Source: JABJAG01 sp965222215
GTDB taxonomy: Bacteria; Pseudomonadota; Alphaproteobacteria; UBA6615
Length of the DNA stretch: 64,000 bases
Direction: 5' to 3'
NCBI GenBank assembly: GCA_965222215.1
Contig: OZ244931.1
Coordinates: 3,100,001-3,164,000, forward strand
The notes under the pieces are model-generated. The model made no database searches. It worked only from the letters and a program-made list of their open reading frames with translations, and was not told the origin of the DNA. Position numbers and translations under genes: made by a program. Numbering within the stretch: position 1 is the stretch's first letter; every line of letters starts with the position of its first letter. This document shows positions 46,466 through 54,400 of the stretch, in pieces.

Positions 46466-46657
46466 AGAGCAGAACATGAAACCCGATCAGCAGGCCCGGA
46501 ATGTAGCTTAATTTACTACTGAAACTGTCCAACGAATGGGAGGTAGCTCAGAGATCGTTCGCCGCCGGTATTTGATATTTCGCCCTACCAATGCGGTAAA
46601 CCTGCGCCGCACCCAGCCAAAACCGAGGCAACGTGACAACGTCACCGCAACACCGCC

Positions 46658-47455
46658 CTAATCTACAATGTTCAGGCGCGCCTCGCCGACGCCGTCGACG
46701 TTAAACACTGCTTCGCGCGCGTCCCCCAGGGGCAGGTATTTGAGGATCACCCCGGTCGAGACGATTTGGCCGGCAGTCAGGCCGATGCCGCGCCGCGACA
46801 GGTCGTTGGCGAGAAAGTGCATTACCCAGACGTAATCGGTTCTTTCGTCGTCGGTGTATTCCGTCGCCACGGTCTCGCCGTCGAGCACCATCTGCGCTGT
46901 CAATTCCATGATCGGGGCATTGCGCCAATCGGGGATCTCCGGACCGAGAATTAGACGGAACGCGCCGGCGTTAAACACGATCAGCCCGAGCACCGACATA
47001 TCGGTGGTATCGCGGCTGCGCACTTCGGCGAACTCGATGGCCGGCATCACCGCTTCGATCGCATCGAGCACCTCTTCGGCACTGTATTCGCGATCGCGCG
47101 GCGGCAGGTCTTTCGCCATGCGAACGGCGAGTTCCCCCTCGACAAAGGGATTCTCGATGATCGACCGGCTGACCGTCGCCGGGCTCTCGACAATCATGCC
47201 GTCGAAAAAGCGGCCGAGAACCGGAACGCCGTCGCCGAGACGCTCGCGCATTGCGGGGTTTCCGTGCCCCGATTTCCAGCCGATCACCGGCGGGCCGAGC
47301 TTGGCGGCCAGTTGATCCTGAATGGCGCGGGCATCCGCCACCGTTTCCGGCGTGCATTCGGCCGGTAATTTGTCCATGACTGCGTTGTTTCGGTAAGCCT
47401 CGGCGACGATTTTCGCCGCGTGCGCGATCTGCTCTTTGGAAAGTTCGGTGCTCAT
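46658..47455 (-). CDS. 2-keto-4-pentenoate hydratase / fumarylacetoacetase-type protein (MhpD-like)
   Basis: 265 residues, the length of MhpD/HpaH hydratases. PPVIGWKSGHGNPAMRERLG, ENPFVEGELAVRMAKDLP and IEFAEVRSRD carry the metal-binding Glu residues. These enzymes add water to 2-hydroxydienoates in meta-cleavage pathways of aromatics. No ring-cleavage dioxygenase or aldolase partner is adjacent. It has its own promoter with an inverted repeat at 47465-47487 and starts after GGGAGGAAATA. Confidence 0.88.
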   Translation of the reverse strand: MSTELSKEQIAHAAKIVAEAYRNNAVMDKLPAECTPETVADARAIQDQLAAKLGPPVIGWKSGHGNPAMRERLGDGVPVLGRFFDGMIVESPATVSRSIIENPFVEGELAVRMAKDLPPRDREYSAEEVLDAIEAVMPAIEFAEVRSRDTTDMSVLGLIVFNAGAFRLILGPEIPDWRNAPIMELTAQMVLDGETVATEYTDDERTDYVWVMHFLANDLSRRGIGLTAGQIVSTGVILKYLPLGDAREAVFNVDGVGEARLNIVD

Positions 47456-47464
47456 TATTTCCTC

Positions 47465-47487
47465 CCTTAAAGATTATATTGTTAAGG
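47465..47487 (-). promoter_or_regulatory. Inverted repeat around the -10 of the hydratase gene
   Basis: CCTTAA (47465-47470) and TTAAGG (47482-47487) flank the minus-strand -10 TATAAT (47478-47473). No good -35 is present at the usual distance, so a regulator binding here may act as activator or repressor. Confidence 0.45.
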
Positions 47488-47530
47488 TTCATTTCCTTCG
47501 TGCGAAATGTTCGTGACATCGCCCCGCGCT

Positions 47531-49090
47531 TTAAACCGCCTTGGCTGGAGCGCGCAGACGCTGCACGCCGATGGCCGGTAGAATCGCCAGCGCCGTAACC
47601 GCGGCGACCACAAGAAACGAATCCCGATAACCGAACATGCTGGCCTGCGCGTAGACGACACGCGCGAGATATTGCAGGGCTGCGGGTATCTGCTGGAATT
47701 CCGGCACGCCGGCATGGGCCAGTATCTCCCTGGCGCGCGCGAGAAGTGCCATGGTCTCGCTATTGGACGCGGTCTGGCTTTCGATCATCGCGCTACTGAA
47801 AAACTGCGTTCGCCGCTCTAGATATACGGCAAGCAGGTTAACGCCGAAGGCGCCGCCGAGTTGGCGCATAAAATTAACAGTACCCGATGCCTGCGCCACC
47901 ATGACCGGCGGTACAGCCCGCAGGGCACCGACGCTGAGGGCGGGGAAAATGAAAGCGTTGCCAACACGTCCGATCGTGACCCACCAGGCGAGCGCCCAGA
48001 AACCGGTATCGAGGTCGACAGTGGACAACAGCAGCGCCGATACGGCGCCCAGGGTGAGACCAATGGCGATCAGAACGTCCACGGGTACGCGGTCGCTTAA
48101 GCGTCCCGCTACGGGGAACATGGCGCCGAGCATAAGTCCGCCGGGCATCAACATTAGGCCGGCTTGCGTTGGCGTCAATCCCTGCAACGTTTGAACAAAA
48201 AGTGGGATCAGATAGGTCGTTCCGAAAACACCGGCGCCGAAGACGAAGCTGACAATTGCCGCCGACGTAAAGCGGGGGTTTGCGAACAGGCGCAGGTCGA
48301 GCAGCGGATCCTTTGCCCGGAGCTCCCAAAAAACAAAAAACGCAGCGGCTGCGAGAGAGACACAAAACAGAACCACGACCGGCATCGACCCCCAGCCGTC
48401 GCGCTGGCCATTGGAAAGCGCGGTCAGCAGGGTCGACAACGCCAGCGACATTACCGCGAAGCCCGTCCAGTCGAAGCGCGGCCGCCTGACTTCGCCTTCG
48501 CGAGCCGGGTAGACCATTTGCGCCATCGCCATCCCGATCAACGCGAACGGAATGCCCACATAAAAAACATAACGCCAATTGAAGCTGTCTATCAGGAGAC
48601 CGCCTGCGAACGGACCGATAGCGGGCGCGAGCACAACACCGAGGCCGAAGATACCCATCGCCTTGCCCCGTTGTTCGGGTGGGAAAACACGAAACATCGC
48701 GACCATGGAAAGCGGTTGGACGATGCCGGCCGCCCCGCCCTGCATGACCCTGGAGAGGATTAGAAAATCCTCGTTGCGTGCGGTGCCGCCGATGAACGAG
48801 CCAACGATGAACAGTAAAAGAGCGGCGACAAACGTTGCGCGCAGGCCGAGCGCCTTGTCGAGCCAGTCGGTCATCAGCATCGTCGCGGTCATCGAGGCGA
48901 GAAAGGCGGTCGACATCCACTGCGCGGTTATCTGACCGATGCCGAAGGTGCCCATGATGTCGGGGAGGGCAACGTTGACGATCGTCGCCGTTAAAGTGAC
49001 TGCGATGGAGGCGGTCAACGAAGTCATGGTGACGAGCCAGCGATGCGACGCGGCGGCGCGTAGAGATTGCGTATCAGCGAATACCGACAT
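47531..49090 (-). CDS. DHA2-family MFS drug efflux transporter (EmrB/QacA-like)
   Basis: 519 residues with about 14 hydrophobic segments. Family motifs: NVALPDIMGTFGIG near the first helix, QWMSTAFLASM, a DWLDKALGLR loop, FGLGVVLAPAIGPFAGGLL (antiporter motif C). It would pump drugs or toxic metabolites by proton antiport with the HlyD-type partner just upstream, whose gene overlaps it by 17 bases; regulation by the adjacent MarR is likely. Confidence 0.93.
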   Translation of the reverse strand: MSVFADTQSLRAAASHRWLVTMTSLTASIAVTLTATIVNVALPDIMGTFGIGQITAQWMSTAFLASMTATMLMTDWLDKALGLRATFVAALLLFIVGSFIGGTARNEDFLILSRVMQGGAAGIVQPLSMVAMFRVFPPEQRGKAMGIFGLGVVLAPAIGPFAGGLLIDSFNWRYVFYVGIPFALIGMAMAQMVYPAREGEVRRPRFDWTGFAVMSLALSTLLTALSNGQRDGWGSMPVVVLFCVSLAAAAFFVFWELRAKDPLLDLRLFANPRFTSAAIVSFVFGAGVFGTTYLIPLFVQTLQGLTPTQAGLMLMPGGLMLGAMFPVAGRLSDRVPVDVLIAIGLTLGAVSALLLSTVDLDTGFWALAWWVTIGRVGNAFIFPALSVGALRAVPPVMVAQASGTVNFMRQLGGAFGVNLLAVYLERRTQFFSSAMIESQTASNSETMALLARAREILAHAGVPEFQQIPAALQYLARVVYAQASMFGYRDSFLVVAAVTALAILPAIGVQRLRAPAKAV

Positions 49091-50237
49091 CGATATCCAG
49101 CTCGACCATCATGCCCGGACGCAACATTCCCTCCGTCTGCTCGACGGCGATACGGATCGGCACGCGTTGGGTCACCTTGGTGAAATTACCGCTCGGGTTG
49201 GGTGCCGGCAGAAGCGCGAACTGGCCCGTCGTAACGTCACCGATGCGGTCCAACGTGCCCACGAACGAATGGTCGGGATAAGCATCGACATCGATCGTTA
49301 CAGCTTGGCCCAGTTGCAAGTTGCGCACCTTGGTTTCCTTGACATTCGCTTCGATCCACACCCGGCCGGGATCGTGCAACAGCAACAACCGCTGACCCGT
49401 TTGCACAAATTCGCCCGACGACACGAAGGTCTTATCGATGATGGCGTCGACCGGGCTCAGGACCCTCATGTCATCAATCTCGATCTGTTTGCGCCCGCGT
49501 TGTGCGATGGTGCTCTCGCGTTGCGCATCGAGCCGCGCGAGATCGTGTCGAAGAATCTCCATCTCGCTGCGGGCGGCTTCAGCCGAAACCAGCGCAGCAG
49601 CCGCTGCCGCCACTTCAGCGCGAGCCTTTGCGAGTTCCTGGCGCGCCGTCTCAACCCCGGTTTGAAACGCCTGCCAACGCTGCGTTGAAACGACGTCCCG
49701 CTTTCTCAGCGAATCGGCGCGGGCGAATTCGTCCCGCGCCAGTTTTAGTTTTAACTCGCGTACGGACACTTCTGCCTGCGCGGCCAGAAGATCGGAACGG
49801 CGGGCGGCGATCGCCGAAGCGGTGGTTCGGTCGAGCAACTCGAGCCGCGCCTGGGTTTGATCGCGCTGTGCATCGGTTCCCTCGACCGCATAATCGAGTT
49901 CGAGCAATTGCAGCCGCGCTTCACGGTCGTCGATGCGAACCAGGAGGTCGCCGCGTTTCACCCTGTCGCCTTCGGACACGTTCAACTCGGCAACGAAACC
50001 CGATAGCCGCGTGCTGATCGTTTTCACATCTCCATCGATGCGCGCATCGACGATATGGACGTAGTTGATCTGTCCGATCACCCAGTCGCCCGCTCCGACG
50101 GCCAGAGCGGCAATCACTGCCCCGATTGCAATGTATTTGGCGTACCGTCGAACACCCCGCGACCGCGATGGTGAGGCAATTTTGGATTCATCCGTCAGGT
50201 CAAGGCCCGGACGGCTGGCGGCATCATCGGGCGCCAT
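49074..50237 (-). CDS. HlyD/EmrA-family membrane fusion protein
   Basis: 387 residues. One N-terminal membrane helix (about 30-52), a biotinyl-lipoyl-like segment (DARIDGDVKTISTRLSGFV) and SEGDRVKRGDLLVRIDD, a long coiled coil (about 105-230), then the beta-barrel part (GRVWIEANVKETKVRNLQLG). With the MFS protein it spans the periplasm for tripartite efflux; an outer-membrane TolC partner is not encoded here. It overlaps both the marR gene (14 bases) and the MFS gene. Confidence 0.93.
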   Translation of the reverse strand: MAPDDAASRPGLDLTDESKIASPSRSRGVRRYAKYIAIGAVIAALAVGAGDWVIGQINYVHIVDARIDGDVKTISTRLSGFVAELNVSEGDRVKRGDLLVRIDDREARLQLLELDYAVEGTDAQRDQTQARLELLDRTTASAIAARRSDLLAAQAEVSVRELKLKLARDEFARADSLRKRDVVSTQRWQAFQTGVETARQELAKARAEVAAAAAALVSAEAARSEMEILRHDLARLDAQRESTIAQRGRKQIEIDDMRVLSPVDAIIDKTFVSSGEFVQTGQRLLLLHDPGRVWIEANVKETKVRNLQLGQAVTIDVDAYPDHSFVGTLDRIGDVTTGQFALLPAPNPSGNFTKVTQRVPIRIAVEQTEGMLRPGMMVELDIDVGIR

Positions 50238-50712
50238 CAGTCCACTCCAGCCGCTTCGCGCTCAGCGAGCTCTTGTGAGCGATGATGTTTTCGCGGACGG
50301 TTCGGAACACTCGAATGCAGGAAGCAATATCCTCGTCGCTCATGTCGCCCAGCAGATGCTGCCGCGATTCGCTAACGGCGCGTTCGATCTCGTCGACGAT
50401 CGGCTGCGCCGTGCGCGTCAACGTCAGCGTTTTGCCACGCCGGTCGCCTTCCGCTTCCTGCCGGGTCACCAAACCTGCAGTCTCGAGTGCGTCGAGCAAC
50501 CTGACCAGGGTCGGGCCCTCGATCGCCATGCGCTCCGCCAGATCCTTCTGGAGCAGGCCGGTGCCGCCGCGCGCGATATACAGCAACGTAATCCAACGCG
50601 CCTGCGTCATACCGAGTGGCCGCAGTTGGGTATCGACGAGTGTTCGCCACGAGCGATACACCCTGCCGAGTTCTACGCCGAACTGTTCTCTTTCCTGTGA
50701 ATCGGGAAACAT
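50224..50712 (-). CDS. MarR-family transcriptional regulator
   Basis: 162 residues. Winged helix: LGMTQARWITLLYIARGGTG, QKDLAERMAIEGPTLVRLLDALETAG as recognition region, and RRGKTLTLTRTAQPIVDEIE as the wing and dimer helix. Such proteins usually repress the adjacent efflux genes and release DNA on binding phenolic ligands. A perfect palindrome lies 7 bases upstream of its ATG, which would allow autoregulation. The gene precedes HlyD and MFS in one operon. Confidence 0.92.
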   Translation of the reverse strand: MFPDSQEREQFGVELGRVYRSWRTLVDTQLRPLGMTQARWITLLYIARGGTGLLQKDLAERMAIEGPTLVRLLDALETAGLVTRQEAEGDRRGKTLTLTRTAQPIVDEIERAVSESRQHLLGDMSDEDIASCIRVFRTVRENIIAHKSSLSAKRLEWTDGAR

Positions 50713-50718
50713 TCTATT

Positions 50719-50730
50719 TTACTATAGTAA
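50719..50730. promoter_or_regulatory. Candidate MarR operator
   Basis: Perfect 12-base palindrome TTACTATAGTAA just upstream of the marR start and facing the divergent thioesterase gene. It is the right size and place for autoregulation. Confidence 0.5.
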
Positions 50731-50913
50731 CCTATTAAGTAGCTTGCTATCTTTCTACCGATCACATTGCAAGTCAAGGATATAGAATCCAGATGCATAA
50801 ATATTTCACCATAATAACAGCGTGTTGAGGCAACCCAGACGCGGTGGTTATAGTGTGTGCAGAAGCCGCTTCATCAGCCAATTTCATCCCCGAATTAGAC
50901 GGAGATTTTCCAT

Positions 50914-51366
50914 TTGAAGAACGAATTATGGCGTTCGATCCTGTCCGACAAGCACGTCATGAGTCGGCGTTGGGGCTGGCAAATCGATCGCGACGAGGCG
51001 GGGACCGTTATATTGCGTATCCTCACCCGTTCGGAGTTCCTGGGTAACCCCGACCGCGGCGTAATGCATGACGGCGTTATCGCCGTTCTGCTCGACACGG
51101 TGTGCGGCCTCGCCATGTTCGAAGACAGTGCCAACGAAGACCAAATCGCCACGCTGGACCTGCGCATCGATTTCCTGCGTGCGGCGTCGATCGATCTCGA
51201 TGTGATGGCCAGCGCGCGTGTCGATCGTATCGGCCGCGCTGTGGCGTTTGTCTCCGGTTTTGCCCACCAGGGCGACCCGGAAAATCCGATCGCCAAGGCC
51301 TCGGCCACATTTATGACGCTTGTCGAACGGACCGGCGAACAGGGTGAGCGCCGTGACGCAAGCTGA
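50914..51366 (+). CDS. Hotdog-fold thioesterase (PaaI-like), first of a tandem pair
   Basis: 150 residues from TTG 50914, chosen because GGAG lies 9 bases upstream. GVMHDGVIAVLLDTVCGLAMF is the hotdog motif with the active-site Asp in place of the usual HGG...D, and TLDLRIDFLRAA follows. Members hydrolyse acyl- or aryl-CoA thioesters; specificity is not predictable. It is divergent from marR and overlaps the second thioesterase by about 14 bases. Confidence 0.8.
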   Translation: MKNELWRSILSDKHVMSRRWGWQIDRDEAGTVILRILTRSEFLGNPDRGVMHDGVIAVLLDTVCGLAMFEDSANEDQIATLDLRIDFLRAASIDLDVMASARVDRIGRAVAFVSGFAHQGDPENPIAKASATFMTLVERTGEQGERRDAS

Positions 51367-51796
51367 CCAGCTCGCCAGAGCCATTCATTCGGCCAAACGC
51401 GATGGTGATCCGGCGCAACTCGTCACGGCAGTCGGCTACTGGAACTTTCTCGGCCTGTCGGCGCATGCCGACGGCCAACAGGTGACGTGTCGCCTACCGT
51501 TCCGGGAAGATTTTATTGGAAACCCGTTAGGGCGTTCGATTCACGGCGGTATCGTCTACTCGCTGCTGAACAGTGCGGCAGTGCTCCAGGTGATCTGGAA
51601 ACTCGACGGCGTCGTCAATCCGCGCACAATCGAAATGGCGGTCAGCTACCTGCGGATGGCCGGTGAGGGCGATCAATGGGCACACGCCGAGATCGTGCGC
51701 GCAGGTCGCCGCGTCGCTACGGTGAGTGCGACAGCCTGGCAGGACGACCCGGACAAGCCATTCGCCACCGCGCATGCCCATGTCCTGCTGATCTGA
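51353..51796 (+). CDS. Hotdog-fold thioesterase (PaaI-like), second of a tandem pair
   Basis: 147 residues if GTG 51353 is used; GTG 51344 is equally possible. GRSIHGGIVYSLLNSAAVLQV is the PaaI motif and EMAVSYLRMAGEG follows. It differs clearly from its neighbour, so this is an old duplication or two unrelated recruits that may form a heteromer. Likely co-translated with the first thioesterase because the frames overlap. No other catabolic gene lies in the same direction until the GMC oxidoreductase. Confidence 0.8.
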   Translation: MTQADQLARAIHSAKRDGDPAQLVTAVGYWNFLGLSAHADGQQVTCRLPFREDFIGNPLGRSIHGGIVYSLLNSAAVLQVIWKLDGVVNPRTIEMAVSYLRMAGEGDQWAHAEIVRAGRRVATVSATAWQDDPDKPFATAHAHVLLI

Positions 51797-51863
51797 TCCC
51801 AACCCTGAACCTCAACTTCAACGCCGCACCCAGACCAGCAGCCAGCCAGCTGTTCTATTAGCG

Positions 51864-51900
51864 CTAGTTTCACGGCTTCACTCCGAACAGCATGACCGCA
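51864..51900. repeat. 37-base direct repeat, copy A
   Basis: Matches copy B at 55285-55321 in 31 of 37 positions and in the same orientation. Read on the minus strand both could encode a C-terminal tail (VMLFGVKP, then a stop, here; IVLIGAKPRN in copy B). Confidence 0.55.
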
Positions 51901-51940
51901 GTTTCAGGTTCGACTAATCCCGGATTTCCCAGATGGATTA

Positions 51941-52189
51941 TCATTTGATGACCAGTTCGGCGATCCGGGGCTGTGTTCCCTTCGCCCCGGCAATGTCCAC
52001 AGCGCCGACGGTTGGCGTGAGGGTCTGGAACCGGTCACTGAGCGTTATCGGGAACGGAACCTGCGCCGCTACTTCCGAGGGGACGCCGCCTTTGCCGCAC
52101 CGGAGACCTACGAGTTCCTGGAAGGTGAGGGTTTTCTCTACGCAATTCGGTTGCCGAAGACCCGCTTCGGCATAGGCCGAGGAAATTGA
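51941..52189 (+). pseudogene. IS1380-family transposase fragment
   Basis: An 82-codon open stretch reads FDDQFGDPG, LRPGNVHSADGWREGLEPV, ERYRERNLRRYFRGDAAFA and YEFLEGEGFLYAIRLPKTR, a close match to the middle of IS1380-family transposases. It begins and ends abruptly (TGA 52187-52189), with neither the start nor the rest of the gene nearby, so it is a remnant. Its DDE Asp (FRGDAAF) is present. It marks past transposition beside the GMC gene. Confidence 0.78.
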
Positions 52190-52383
52190 TGATAAGGTGA
52201 CAAGATAGGAGAGATATACTTGGATGACGACGGCCAGATAATCAAATCGGGATTGCCGGATGACCGCAGAGCAAAATTCCTTCCATCGGTGGTAGGGTTC
52301 GCCTACGATTTTCTCCAACACGAATGCTATCTGGGAAATGTCGGCTTAACTTTGCCCAAGCTTTCGATGCACTGGCGAGGGGG

Positions 52384-54045
52384 ATGACAATGGGTGCGGA
52401 TGGGCAGGCAGACGGGCAGTTTGACTATGTGATCGTAGGCGCGGGCAGCGCCGGGTGCGTGTTGGCAAACCGGTTAACCGAGGACGGGAAGCACCGGGTC
52501 TTGCTTCTCGAGGCGGGCGGCAAGGATACGAACCCTTGGATTCATATCCCGCTCGGCTATGGCAGGGTCTTTGCCGATCCGAAAGTGAACTGGTGCTATT
52601 CAACAGAGCCGGATCCCACCTGCGGGAACCGCCGGATCGTCCAGCCCCGTGGCAAAGTGTTGGGCGGATCCAGTTCCATCAACGGCATGATCTACATTCG
52701 CGGCAATGCCGCCGATTACGACCACTGGCGCCAGCTCGGCAATGCGGGCTGGAGCTACCAGGATGTGTTGCCCTATTTCCGCAAGTCGGAAGACCAGGTG
52801 CGTGGTGAGGACCCGCACCACGGAACGGGCGGGCCGCTGGCCGTCTCCGAACAGCGTGATTTCCATCCCCTCGCGCGGGCGCATCTCCGGGCTGCCGTGG
52901 AGGCCGGTTATCCGCTCAATCGCGATTTCAACGGCGCGGAACAGGAAGGTTTCGGCCGCTACCAGGTGAACATGCGCAATGGGCGGCGCTGGTCGACGGC
53001 GCGAGGGTTTCTGCGTCAGGCGCGCAAGCGACCCAACCTTGCCGTGGTCACCAACGCTTATGCCCGCCGGATCCTGTTTGAAGGCCGTCGGGCCGTCGGC
53101 GTCGAATACACCGTCGGCAACGAGACCCGCGAGGTTCGCCCGCTGGCCGAGGTGATCCTTGCACTCGGTTCTTTCAACTCACCGCAACTGTTGCAACTTT
53201 CCGGGGTCGGCCCGTCGGCGCTGCTGCACTCCCACGGGATCGACGTGGTCGCCGAAATGCCGGGTGTCGGGACGGGGATGCAAGACCATTACCTCGTCCG
53301 CACCGTCTACAGGTGTAAACAGCCGGTCACGCTCAACGACGTGGTGGGCAGTAAGCTCCGGTCGGCGGGCATGGTGGTGCGCTACCTCGCGCAGCGACGC
53401 GGCATGATGGCGATGGCACCAGTTCCGACAGGCGGGTTCATTCGCAGTGATCCCAGCGTTGCCTCACCCGACATCCAGACCCATATCGTGCTCTTCTCGA
53501 CCAGCGGGGCAACGGGCCGACAGGGGGCCGGGTTGCATTCCTTTTCCGGGATGTCGTCGACGGCAATCCTGCTCCGGCCCGAGAGCCGGGGTTCGGTCGA
53601 GATCGCCTCGGCCGATCCGCGCGATCGTCCGTTGATTAAGAGCCGCTACCTGTCAACGCGCCGGGACTGTGAGACGCTCATGCGCGGAGTACGCGCCGTG
53701 CGCAACATTATGGGCCAGCCTGCGCTGGAAGATTACGTCGGTGACGAGATTGAGCCGGGCGCCGATGTCACCAGCGATGAAGCCCTGATCGAGTACCTGC
53801 GCAATTTCGGGAATACCGGGTTCCATCCCACCAGCACCTGCCGCATGGGGCCGGACAAAACCGCCGTGGTTGATGCACGGCTGCGGGTGCATGGGTTCGA
53901 GGGGCTGCGGGTGGTCGACGCCTCGATCATGCCAGCGATCGTTTCGGGAAACACGAATGCGCCGGTCATCATGATCGCCGAGAAAGCCTCGGACATGATC
54001 CTCGAGGACGCACGAAACGCATCGGACCGGAATGTCGGGGCATAA
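52384..54045 (+). CDS. GMC-family FAD oxidoreductase (choline dehydrogenase-like)
   Basis: 553 residues from ATG 52384, after GAGGGGG; an in-frame ATG 6 bases on is also possible. FAD site DYVIVGAGSAGCVLANRL, GMC signature 1 (PRGKVLGGSSSINGMIYIRG) and signature 2 (GSFNSPQLLQLSGVGP) are present; the C-terminal catalytic His region is FHPTSTCRMG and GNTNAPVIMIAEK. It oxidises an alcohol to aldehyde or ketone. No betaine genes lie nearby, so choline itself is an unlikely substrate. Confidence 0.93.
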   Translation: MTMGADGQADGQFDYVIVGAGSAGCVLANRLTEDGKHRVLLLEAGGKDTNPWIHIPLGYGRVFADPKVNWCYSTEPDPTCGNRRIVQPRGKVLGGSSSINGMIYIRGNAADYDHWRQLGNAGWSYQDVLPYFRKSEDQVRGEDPHHGTGGPLAVSEQRDFHPLARAHLRAAVEAGYPLNRDFNGAEQEGFGRYQVNMRNGRRWSTARGFLRQARKRPNLAVVTNAYARRILFEGRRAVGVEYTVGNETREVRPLAEVILALGSFNSPQLLQLSGVGPSALLHSHGIDVVAEMPGVGTGMQDHYLVRTVYRCKQPVTLNDVVGSKLRSAGMVVRYLAQRRGMMAMAPVPTGGFIRSDPSVASPDIQTHIVLFSTSGATGRQGAGLHSFSGMSSTAILLRPESRGSVEIASADPRDRPLIKSRYLSTRRDCETLMRGVRAVRNIMGQPALEDYVGDEIEPGADVTSDEALIEYLRNFGNTGFHPTSTCRMGPDKTAVVDARLRVHGFEGLRVVDASIMPAIVSGNTNAPVIMIAEKASDMILEDARNASDRNVGA

Positions 54046-54400
54046 TTAGCGTGTTCCGCGCGCACGCGACGACGACACACGATTGCTGGCATAGGTTCGC
54101 GCATCGACAGGGCATTGACAGATTCAATCGAGTTGAGTATGCGCGAGCGATTCATAACATCGGCTGATGCAATATCCCTCCCGCAATTTCAATAGATCGA
54201 ATAGCTCGCCGGAGGTGATCCGTCCTTAAATAAACCCTTCTCGGTGAAACGGGTGGCTAGCATTATTGAGGTATCACTGGAAAAAATTCACAATAAAAGA
54301 TTAGAACTCCTGATTATTTCCGGCGAAAACCTCATGCATGTATTCCGATATATTTGGTATAATGTGGTCTAGTGTATCCCTTTTCTAGGAGGAGTGAACC
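54046..54400. other. AT-rich intergenic region upstream of the cyclase gene
   Basis: 355 bases, no gene. The sequence turns AT-rich from about 54220 on. Its only recognisable element is the extended -10 promoter at 54355-54363. Confidence 0.6.
54355..54363 (+). promoter_or_regulatory. Extended -10 promoter of the cyclase gene
   Basis: TGGTATAAT contains a perfect TATAAT (54358-54363) with the TGn extension. No -35 match is needed for this class. Transcription would start near 54370, and AGGAGGAGTG gives a strong ribosome binding site before ATG 54401. Confidence 0.6.

Larger units (their letters stand above)
45251..46551 (+). mobile_element. IS3-family insertion sequence, decayed (1301 bp)
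   Basis: Terminal inverted repeats are imperfect: left end TGAGCTACTCCCC (from 45251) and right end complement TGAGCTACCTCCC (to 46551); both start with the TG..CA ends of IS3 elements. It contains orfA and orfB, each broken by one mutation. The 3-base flanks (TTT left, GAG right) do not match, so no target duplication is visible, suggesting an old insertion or later rearrangement of one flank. Confidence 0.85.
51797..52383. other. Gene-poor stretch between thioesterase and GMC oxidoreductase
   Basis: 587 bases holding the 37-base repeat copy A and the IS1380 fragment. The last 190 bases (52190-52383) show an open frame on the minus strand without recognisable similarity, and I see no convincing gene in them. 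Confidence 0.6.

Noticed and set aside
42776..46657. CRISPR array or defence island beside the recombinase
   Set aside because: No regularly spaced repeats and no cas, restriction or toxin genes are seen.
46552..46657. Second tRNA 3' end (attachment site) right of the IS
   Set aside because: No match to the tRNA-Ser T-arm or acceptor end is found there.
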